Shown here: positions 8,026-14,497 of the stretch, one piece after another
Position numbering within the stretch: position 1 is the stretch's first letter
Layout of the letters: the number at the start of each line of letters is the position of its first letter
Notes under the pieces: model-generated
Told to the model about the DNA's origin: nothing
The model's database searches: none
What the model saw: only the letters and a program-made list of their open reading frames with translations
Position numbers and translations under genes: made by a program
Source of the DNA: JACZSB01 sp965372015
Lineage (GTDB): Bacteria > Fidelibacterota > Marinisomatia > SCGC-AAA003-L08 > TS1B11
Length of the DNA stretch: 29,906 bases
Direction: 5' to 3'
Assembly (NCBI GenBank): GCA_965372015.1
Contig: CBDVAP010000022.1
Span: 1-29,906, forward strand

Positions 8026-8572
8026 ATCTACCTCCTGCTTATCGATTGGACTGGTGGCAGGGTAGCCGGATAATGCCAAACGATGGCCCCACCCGCCGGA
8101 TGTTTCGGCCCAGATCCGGTACATTAATATCACCGGCCTATAGCCACCGGACCGCTAATCGGTGGTGAATGGCAGTCAGGCCGGGGGCATCTTTTTTCTC
8201 AGCCAACTGTAATTTTACGTATACGCCCTTTGCTTTCCCAAGGGAATATACCCTAAATTAAGGGTTGTCGGGATGTCAATTCTACTGCTGACCAAAGATC
8301 GGGATGGATACCAGAGTTGGTGACGGGCAGGGTATTCGCCGGAGTTCAAGCTTTCGGAGGAGCCGGGTTCTCAGCGGATCATTTAAAATTTGTATTTTTT
8401 CAGTTGCCGAGTTAAATTTTCTTTATTGAGCGCTTACATTAGGCCTTAATCAATAATTTTTTTTAACGGATCAGCGTGGAAATCTCATTTGGGGCGATTG
8501 AACACCGCGAAACTTTTGATCCGATGAGTGCCGGTTGGACAGCCCATAATTGAAATAGGAGAATCGATTACT
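8026..8572. other. Divergent intergenic region with small palindromes
   Basis: 547 bases separate the remnant (leftward) from the membrane protein gene (rightward). Two overlapping hairpin-forming sequences lie at 8241-8265: aggg-aatata-ccct and accct-aaatta-agggt. They share the middle CCCT, so they are mutually exclusive and could be an operator or an RNA switch-like element. Bases 8380-8475 are strongly AT-rich and probably hold the promoter for the gene at 8573, but I cannot define its -35/-10. No gene is credible here. Confidence 0.4.
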
Positions 8573-9190
8573 ATGGAGAGTATCATGGATGACGAAAAAC
8601 GGCAGTTTGACACCAAGACCGCTTTACGCCTGCTATCCTCTAAAGAAGCCGGCATCGCGCTGGTCCCGATGGCGGAGATGGAGCAGCCCCAGGCCACCCT
8701 GTTCTGGGCCGCGATTTTCTTCGGCATTTTCACCGCAATTTTCGGTTCGTTGGTATCCCTGTTGACCACGGCCTACAGTAATACTCCGGTCATCTATATT
8801 CTGGGATTGTTCCTGATCTCTTATCTCGGTTTTTTCCTGGTGTTCACCATCCGTGGGTTTGCCAAGAAGAAGAAAATCAGACGTCAGTCGCTCGATACTG
8901 ATTTTACCGGCGAAGACTCCCTCGCCCGCCGGGTAGGCACCATTGAGCGGCGGATTTTCCTGGAGAAAATCCACCAGGACCTGGGTCAGTTCGTTTTTGA
9001 CAAAGCCCGCACTATCTCGTTCGATGAATTCAATAAGATCGTTGACGATCTGATGGCCTTCGAAGGAGAAGACCCCCGTCGGCAGAAGTTCAACCAACGC
9101 CTGCTGGGCGAAGGGCTGATCACTATCGATAAAAGCGACTCCAACCACTGGACGGTATCATTCGATCCTGAGCTGATCCTGGCCGTTTGA
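8573..9190 (+). CDS. Hypothetical membrane protein with two TM helices
   Basis: I do not recognise this family. From ATG 8573 the product is 205 residues, with AGGAG at 8557-8561 upstream; an in-frame GTG at 8528 would lie before that site and is less likely. Residues 1-40 are hydrophilic. Two hydrophobic helices follow at about 42-64 and 72-94, then a basic stretch KKKKIRR (98-104), which predicts both ends cytoplasmic. The C-terminal 100 residues are charged and helical, ending with QRLLGEGLITI and a short beta-like tail that vaguely resembles a winged-helix hairpin. It stands alone between the two maturation gene groups, with its own AT-rich upstream region, and has no evident link to them. 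Confidence 0.75.
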   Translation: MESIMDDEKRQFDTKTALRLLSSKEAGIALVPMAEMEQPQATLFWAAIFFGIFTAIFGSLVSLLTTAYSNTPVIYILGLFLISYLGFFLVFTIRGFAKKKKIRRQSLDTDFTGEDSLARRVGTIERRIFLEKIHQDLGQFVFDKARTISFDEFNKIVDDLMAFEGEDPRRQKFNQRLLGEGLITIDKSDSNHWTVSFDPELILAV

Positions 9191-9202
9191 CCGCCCCGGC
9201 GG
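9191..9202 (+). terminator. Possible weak terminator hairpin
   Basis: Immediately after the stop of the membrane protein gene, ccgcc-cc-ggcgg can form a 5-bp GC stem, followed by gctttcgtt. The loop is only two bases and the T-tract is poor, so this is a weak candidate. A separate 8-bp inverted repeat, cgtagcgc (9242-9249) with gcgctacg (9296-9303), lies between the two convergent genes and could serve them both. Confidence 0.25.
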
Positions 9203-9360
9203 CGCTTTCGTTAACTACTGGTCCTGCTTGACCGCGGGGGCCGTAGCGCATTCCACCAGGAATCGCCTGCCCTAACCTCCCACTGATAGAGTTTAGCGCT
9301 ACGCAGACGTCCGGGCCGTAAGGGCTTGGTGCGGCTATTGGCGGCGGATCACGGGGCTGG

Positions 9361-10380
9361 TCAACGTTCCCGGGAGCGCAAATGCTTGATGATTGCGGCT
9401 ATGATGCTCACCGCAATCTCGGGGACCGTCTCCGACTGTATGGCCAGCCCTACTGGCGCCTGCACCTGTGCCAGACGCTTGCGGCTGTATCCCTGCTCCT
9501 GGAGTTTGTCGGCCAACAGGCGCCACTTCACCTTGCTGCTGATCAGGCCCAGGTAGCTCCATTCCCGGCCTAGCAGCGCCTGGAGCAGAACCAGGTCGTG
9601 GCGGTGTTCACGCACCAGCACCAGCACTAGGTCACCCGGGGCGATAGCGGCCTCGGCCACCGCTTCCGCCGGTTCCAGGTTGGAAATAGCCAGGGCGGTG
9701 GGAAACCGGTTGTGGTTAGCCAGTTCCCGGCGGTCATCGTATATTTTCACTCCCAGCTCAATAAAATCGGCCAGCGGGGCCACCGCGTGAGCCACATGTC
9801 CCGCCCCGAAGATATGTAGTATCACAGGCGGCGGCAGGCAGCGCACCAGGTAAAAGTCGTCCGGTGTGTCCAGGCTGCGGGATCGGCCGCGCCGCCGGGC
9901 TGTTTCCACCGCTGCCAAGACGGTGGCAGGCAGCGCCTGGAGGGACCGCTCGACCGCCAGATAATGCCGGACGGACCGGACTGGCGACTTGGTGACCTGG
10001 GTGATCACTACTATCGGCTCACCGGTTGGTCGCGGCGTCCCCAGCGTCTGCCAGAGAGACTGAATTTCCACAGTAAGCGGTTCGACCAGAACTTGTACCT
10101 GCCCGCCGCAGATGCCACCGGGAGCGGCGGCATCGGTCTGGTTCAGTTGGTAGCGCTCGAATTGCGGCTCACCATCCTCCAGTACCTGGTGGGCCGCCTT
10201 GATGACAGCATACTCCAGGCTGCCGCCGCCAATAGTGCCCACTGGACGACCCTGCTGTGGTACCAGCATCAGCGGGTAATCCTTGCGGGGCACTGAGCCT
10301 TTCCAGGACAGCACCGAGCAGAGGGCGGCGCGCTGGGTAAGGTCGAAGGTAGTCAGCGCCCGGTATACCGGCTGGTCCAT
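9361..10380 (-). CDS. xdhC: XdhC-family molybdenum hydroxylase maturation protein
   Basis: 339 residues, the full-length XdhC/CoxI form. The N-terminal domain carries TIGGGSLEYAVI (around 49-60) and the GGICGGQVQVLVEP segment. The C-terminal Rossmann-like domain starts ILHIFGAGHVAHAVAPLA, with APVGLAIQSETVPEIAVSI near the end. Proteins of this type hold the Mo-pterin during sulfuration and deliver it to the apo-hydroxylase. ATG 10380 has GAGG about six bases upstream. It is the last gene of the yqeC-yqeB-xdhC group, starting 33 bases after yqeB. The company of yqeB and yqeC suggests this copy, rather than the one at 6441, serves a selenium-dependent enzyme. Confidence 0.9.
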   Translation of the reverse strand: MDQPVYRALTTFDLTQRAALCSVLSWKGSVPRKDYPLMLVPQQGRPVGTIGGGSLEYAVIKAAHQVLEDGEPQFERYQLNQTDAAAPGGICGGQVQVLVEPLTVEIQSLWQTLGTPRPTGEPIVVITQVTKSPVRSVRHYLAVERSLQALPATVLAAVETARRRGRSRSLDTPDDFYLVRCLPPPVILHIFGAGHVAHAVAPLADFIELGVKIYDDRRELANHNRFPTALAISNLEPAEAVAEAAIAPGDLVLVLVREHRHDLVLLQALLGREWSYLGLISSKVKWRLLADKLQEQGYSRKRLAQVQAPVGLAIQSETVPEIAVSIIAAIIKHLRSRER

Positions 10381-10413
10381 GCCTACCTCACCCTGCCGGA
10401 TATAGAAACCTGT

Positions 10414-11220
10414 TCAGGCACCCGGCTGGAGTTCCCATTGCAAATGCACCAATATAGCCTCCAAAACAGCGCGGCTCACCGCCCGGGCCTTGTCTGAAAC
10501 GGTACGGTAATCCACCGTAGCGCCCCGGGGATCGATGTCGGCGATTTTCAGCCCCCTGGGTATGGGTACCCGCGGCGAGAGCAGTCCCCGGACCAGTCCG
10601 GCTATGGGCGTTACGATTTCGTGGCTGTCGATGGTCCCCAACCGCTGCCCCGGCTCCACCAGCGCGCCAAAATCCACAGCCCACTTCAAAGTACCCTCGG
10701 TTGGGGCGTAAATCACCCGGCGGGCCGTTTCGCCCCCCAATTTGCCGGGAATGCCGGTATCCGGTTGGGCGCTCCCGGACCAGATCACCCGGGCCAGATT
10801 GTGGCCGCGCTTAGTCTCCACCACGGCCCCGCAATTGTCCCCGGCGGTGAAACCTGGTCCCAGTCCGATGACAAACGGCGACTTGCCGGGGCCGCTGCCG
10901 GAGCCTTTGAGCATCCGGGCGTCAACTGCTACCTGGGGGGCCAGCCGTTGGGCGATGAGCAGTGAATCTTCCAGGACCGGTATCCGGCCGGCTGAAATCA
11001 CCTGGGGCATGTTTTCCACCGTGGCCCGCACCCCCTGGATATCCTCGACTATGGCGGTACCCTCTAAAATGGCGTCGCTGAAGGTCACGGTGCGGCGGAT
11101 GGCCAGCGGCAGGGGCAGCTCACTCAAAAAGACAGCGATGCCCACCCGCCGCAGGGTCAGGGCGGCGGCGCTGCCCAGTTCCCCGGCCCCCCGCACCCAC
11201 ACCAGGAGCGATTCAAACAT
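10414..11220 (-). CDS. yqeB: YqeB, selenium-dependent molybdenum hydroxylase system protein
   Basis: YqeB-family (EF2570-type) proteins co-occur with selD and selenium-dependent molybdenum hydroxylases and are thought to help make or insert the labile selenium cofactor; the exact chemistry is not established. From ATG 11220 the product is 268 residues and opens MFESLLVWVRGAGELGSAAA, a Rossmann-like start, with GGAG upstream. An in-frame ATG at 11304 would add a low-complexity Pro/Ala/Thr-rich stretch that is not expected. Conserved-looking segments are DARMLKGSG, IGLGPGFTAGDNCGAVVETK, GHNLARVIW, APTEGTLKW and IDSHEIVTPIAGLVRG. It lies between yqeC and xdhC in a three-gene set. Confidence 0.88.
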   Translation of the reverse strand: MFESLLVWVRGAGELGSAAALTLRRVGIAVFLSELPLPLAIRRTVTFSDAILEGTAIVEDIQGVRATVENMPQVISAGRIPVLEDSLLIAQRLAPQVAVDARMLKGSGSGPGKSPFVIGLGPGFTAGDNCGAVVETKRGHNLARVIWSGSAQPDTGIPGKLGGETARRVIYAPTEGTLKWAVDFGALVEPGQRLGTIDSHEIVTPIAGLVRGLLSPRVPIPRGLKIADIDPRGATVDYRTVSDKARAVSRAVLEAILVHLQWELQPGA

Positions 11221-11364
11221 GGTTAGCGCTCCGCTGCCGGTGGCGACCGGTGCAGCGGGTGGGGCCGGTGAATGCTCATGTGTACTGGAAGTATTTGGCG
11301 GCATGTATCGTGCTGGAATTTAGGACGGAATGGGGGCGCCGGGAGCCGGAGCGAACCGGTCCGG

Positions 11365-12111
11365 CTAAAGACGCTGGAGCTCCCCCTGCCTGAGGCTGCC
11401 CCAGAAGGTGGGGCCCCCGGAGCGGGCCTTGATAGCTCGGGCCAATCGCCGGGCCTGCTGGGGCCAGCGGTCGGCCTGGTTGATAAAGTAAATCACCGGC
11501 TGGTCGCCGGGGATCTTGGCCCGGTAGCCGCGGCTGGAAGTCACTACTTCAGCGATGAAATCGGCCTCTAATTGGAAATCTGAGGACACACTCCACAGGG
11601 ACTGGAACAGCTCGGGGCGATGGACCAGGCCTTGCTCAAGGGTGGTATCCACCACGGCGGCACCCACCACCACCACCACCTGCGTGGCGCAGTCCGGCAC
11701 AGCGGGGTCGTGCATTGTATGCGCCTTTAAGGGTAACTTCCGCGCTCCGTCGCACTCCACCAACGCCAGGCTGGAGCGGGCCAGCAGGGTCGCCAGCAGT
11801 TGGGGCGAGATGCCCAGCAGCTTGTCCTTTTCAGCCTGGGTAGACATGACGAATAAGGGATTGGTCTGCTCGAAAGGCAGCCGGGGGGAATCGCCCAGGC
11901 CGTGCAGCAGTAGTGGCGGTGGTTGGATATGTACCGATGACCTGGTCAGTGAGGTTAGCAGCACCCGGGGATGGTGGCCCGCCAGTTCCGCGCCCAGGCG
12001 CAACAGCAGGCCGGTCTTGCCGCCCCCGCCCAAAATAGCCACGCAAGCCCTTTCCAGGTCCTGGGGATCAGCGGCCAACATGGCATAAAAATCCATCCCG
12101 CTACACTTCAT
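11365..12111 (-). CDS. yqeC: YqeC, putative selenium cofactor biosynthesis protein
   Basis: YqeC proteins are small P-loop-like proteins that travel with YqeB and selenium-dependent hydroxylases. Residues after the start read CVAILGGGGKTGLLLRLGAE, a Walker-A-like loop; ALVECDGARKLPLKAH follows in the middle, close to the family's E(A/C)DG...PLKAP motif. About 248 residues from ATG 12111, or 243 from ATG 12096; neither has a good ribosome site. A longer reading to 12345 runs through repeat-like intergenic sequence and is rejected. It is the first gene of the leftward yqeC-yqeB-xdhC group, with a 144-base gap before yqeB. Confidence 0.87.
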   Translation of the reverse strand: MKCSGMDFYAMLAADPQDLERACVAILGGGGKTGLLLRLGAELAGHHPRVLLTSLTRSSVHIQPPPLLLHGLGDSPRLPFEQTNPLFVMSTQAEKDKLLGISPQLLATLLARSSLALVECDGARKLPLKAHTMHDPAVPDCATQVVVVVGAAVVDTTLEQGLVHRPELFQSLWSVSSDFQLEADFIAEVVTSSRGYRAKIPGDQPVIYFINQADRWPQQARRLARAIKARSGGPTFWGSLRQGELQRL

Positions 12112-12246
12112 TACGCGGGACAAGTTGTGTCGGCGGTTCAATGGAGCCTGTCCCGCGTTGCGCAGCCTAGCGGAGATCCGAGCCGCTGAAAAGTCCCGGA
12201 AAACCGGGGCTTTTTGGTTTCTGGTTTCGAGTTTCTGGTTCCGTAG

Positions 12247-12291
12247 CCAACCCCGCCGTCGGCGGGATTCCATCCAATATCGAGTATCGAG
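12247..12291 (+). repeat. Dispersed intergenic repeat, copy A
   Basis: This 45-base stretch matches the reverse complement of 19481-19525: ccaaccccgccg is identical, a more variable middle follows, then atcca.tatcgagtatc. It is preceded (12210-12241) by a degenerate run of ttctggtttcgag units. Both copies lie between genes. Confidence 0.5.
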
Positions 12292-12358
12292 CTCACTGCA
12301 GCAGCATCCTTTTTGGTAGACCGAAGTATTCCACAATCTTCTCAATTCATGATTAACT

Positions 12359-13165
12359 CTATTCTTCCGGGATTTCCAATTTGAACTGAGATTGACTCTT
12401 CCTCGCTCGCACTATCTTTGGGTTTGTCGGTCCATCGTCGATCCAACCTCGAATCTTCTTCTCTACTGCTGAATCTATTTCGCACCCAAGGATCATGCGG
12501 GTTAGTGCGGCAGGATTAAATTGATTCCACCCATTAGCCAGGTTAGCAATGGGATCAACAATGACTCGCCACTCACTTTCATATTCCCAATGGTCTGATT
12601 TGGTTAAAAATAGGAAGTTGTACAGATCTTCTTGTAATCCTGTGAACATGTTCTTAGAAGGATAATCGGGAACATAGTTTACACATTCCGGCTTTGGCGG
12701 TTTCTTGTACTTGCCTTCATGAAAGATTGTTTCCCGGTCAAATTCCATGCAGTAACCTCGATGGCCATCAGCGTAATGCGCCCACATCAATAGGTCGCGG
12801 TTGATCTCACTCATACAAAGTATCCCAGCATCCTTCTTTACAAATTGCATCATGTTACGGATCATATTTGTAATTTCCTTCTCGGACTTATCTTTAAATA
12901 AGGTGTTAGCACGTCGCGAAGCATAATCGGGCGTAATAGGGATATCCTGGTAAGCATACAACTTCTCTATGAATTTTACTTTATCGCTGAATGTGCCGTG
13001 ATCTAAAAATGTAACCTCTACATCATATGGATCATTGAAATTTGAGGGGTGTGGGATATACAGATCACCTTTCAGGAAGAGGTGCGCAGTACGATCCTCA
13101 TGATTTGAGTCTAGCGAGCCGTAGCGGTATAGGTGATCCGGCAAAGTGTGCTTTGGTAGATTCAT
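12359..13165 (-). CDS. DUF2971 family protein
   Basis: 268 residues with the family's spaced motifs: LYRYGSL near the start, FNDPYD (43-48), GILCMSE (114-120), LMWAHYADGHRGYCMEFD (126-143) and ESEWR (196-200). The biochemical activity of DUF2971 is not established to my knowledge; members are widespread in accessory regions. The HY and EWR residues could form an active site, but that is speculation. Start ATG 13165 has AGGAGG with a six-base gap. The gene is clearly lower in GC than its neighbours and uses A/T-ending codons, like the next gene (13267-14154), so both probably arrived by transfer. They share a strand and are 101 bases apart. Confidence 0.85.
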   Translation of the reverse strand: MNLPKHTLPDHLYRYGSLDSNHEDRTAHLFLKGDLYIPHPSNFNDPYDVEVTFLDHGTFSDKVKFIEKLYAYQDIPITPDYASRRANTLFKDKSEKEITNMIRNMMQFVKKDAGILCMSEINRDLLMWAHYADGHRGYCMEFDRETIFHEGKYKKPPKPECVNYVPDYPSKNMFTGLQEDLYNFLFLTKSDHWEYESEWRVIVDPIANLANGWNQFNPAALTRMILGCEIDSAVEKKIRGWIDDGPTNPKIVRARKSQSQFKLEIPEE

Positions 13166-13266
13166 CGGTTTCCTCCTATCGTGGATTGCAAGTCTCAGAT
13201 CTCATACCGCTCCGGCCACGCCGTGATATCGAGTATGAACAAAAGTCCGATTAAAGTGGACCGTTT

Positions 13267-14154
13267 TCAATCTAGCGGTTGGTTCTTGGGTCTGATTACC
13301 CCCTCACTCTGTAGCCTACCTATGAGCCTAGTTGCTCGTGCATATCCAATTCTTAGGCTCATTTGTAGATTTGATGTTGTTACGCCTTGATTACGCAGTG
13401 CGATCTCCAAAGCTTCCTCATAAAGATCATCATTATATGCAGTTAACTCTGTGTCCAAATCCGATCTATCATCGATTGCCTCAGATTGCCTAGACTGCTG
13501 TTCCTCCAGCCACTCATCCCTCTGGTTTTGGAATTCGATTTCTTCGTTTAATTTTGTTTTCCTTACCAAATTGAATTCATCAAGTCTGACGTAGTCATCA
13601 GATAAAACTGCCTCGTATAGTAATTTGAACTCCATCGGTGAATCGACGTCGTAGCTCTCCGCCCTAACCTTTCCCTCCCTGTTGATTGTAATCATATCGG
13701 TATAAACAGAAATGTTTATCAATTTGGATAGATCGGTTATTCGCGTTGCAAGTTGCCCAACAAAGATTAATCTTCTTGTTGTGAGAAGCAGCCTGCCGTG
13801 ATCAATGCGTGCAAGCGACGAGACACCCTGTGAGCGTCCAGCACGAAAATAAACTCCTTTTATAACTCGAACCGAGGCTCCCCCATAGTAACTTTTCTTT
13901 CGCTCTTCATATAATGTGACGGCGTTAAGAAAAACTATGTACTCTCCATCTTTAAGATTGACTATACCTTGTGGAGGCATTATGGATAGGAGGCCCTTAT
14001 CCAAATCCTGTTTTAGAAATTCTATATTTTGGCGACTAAGATCATCTAACAATTCTCCCGAGTTATCATTTGATGCAGGTCTCGATTTCCTCTCAAAGAC
14101 CATTAGATAAACGACTACTACCGTTATGAGAATGATCACCAAAAACATTTCCAT
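13267..14154 (-). CDS. Membrane-anchored protein with PH/GRAM-like domain and FtsK-gamma winged helix
   Basis: 295 residues from ATG 14154, chosen because AGGAG lies seven bases upstream; ATG 14196 has no ribosome site. Residues 3-20 are one hydrophobic helix, an N-terminal anchor with Arg/Lys after it. Residues 66-165 (GEYIVFLNAV...VRVIKGVYFRAGR...GRLLLTTRRLIFVG) look like a GRAM or bacterial PH-type fold. Residues 190-240 are charged, Gln/Glu-rich and probably coiled. Residues 243-289 (LYEEALEIALRNQG...LQMSLRIGYARATRLIGRLQ...GVI) closely resemble FtsK gamma, the winged helix that reads KOPS sites. No ATPase motor domain is present. Low GC and location beside DUF2971 suggest transfer. Function is unknown; DNA binding at the membrane is inference. 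Confidence 0.8.
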   Translation of the reverse strand: MEMFLVIILITVVVVYLMVFERKSRPASNDNSGELLDDLSRQNIEFLKQDLDKGLLSIMPPQGIVNLKDGEYIVFLNAVTLYEERKKSYYGGASVRVIKGVYFRAGRSQGVSSLARIDHGRLLLTTRRLIFVGQLATRITDLSKLINISVYTDMITINREGKVRAESYDVDSPMEFKLLYEAVLSDDYVRLDEFNLVRKTKLNEEIEFQNQRDEWLEEQQSRQSEAIDDRSDLDTELTAYNDDLYEEALEIALRNQGVTTSNLQMSLRIGYARATRLIGRLQSEGVIRPKNQPLD

Positions 14155-14497
14155 TGGTACTCTCCTGTAGAATCGGTTCAAATCCCTGTTGGACATCTAA
14201 GGCTTAAAACTAAGAGATACCGTCCTCGATTCCAAGGCTTATCTCACGGAATCCCGCCAACACCGCCAACGGGGGGGCCACATCTGAACTATGCCCTAAA
14301 AAAGACCTAAACTTGGCACCACTGGTCACCGTTGGGCAAAATCTTGCCCCGTTTTCCCGGCTCAATAACAAACTCGCTGACCGGCAGGATAAGCGGTGCA
14401 TCCCTTACCTGGCGGGATTATATTTAGTATTGCCATACAATAACTATATAGGATCAGGCCAGCAATCCGAAGTCATCGGAAGATTAAACTGAGCTAC
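14155..14497. other. Intergenic region between the low-GC island and the purine cluster
   Basis: About 340 bases between divergent genes. GGGCAA (14334-14339) and TTGCCC (14344-14349) form a perfect 6-bp stem with a four-base loop, followed by cgtttt, a modest terminator-like or regulatory hairpin. The segment 14415-14450 is AT-rich and contains TACAAT (14436-14441), a possible -10, but no convincing -35 is seen. This is where the promoter of the catabolic cluster should be. The 63-codon leftward frame inside (14210-14401) shows no family features and I do not call it. Confidence 0.4.

Noticed and set aside
12112..12345. N-terminal extension of YqeC
   Set aside because: The extension is encoded by repeated intergenic units and has no relation to the YqeC fold.
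13042..13390. Small rightward frames opposite the DUF2971 and FtsK-gamma genes
   Set aside because: They lie antisense to well-supported genes and lack motifs or ribosome sites.
14210..14401. 63-codon leftward frame in the intergenic region
   Set aside because: No good ribosome site, no recognisable family features, and it covers a likely hairpin region.
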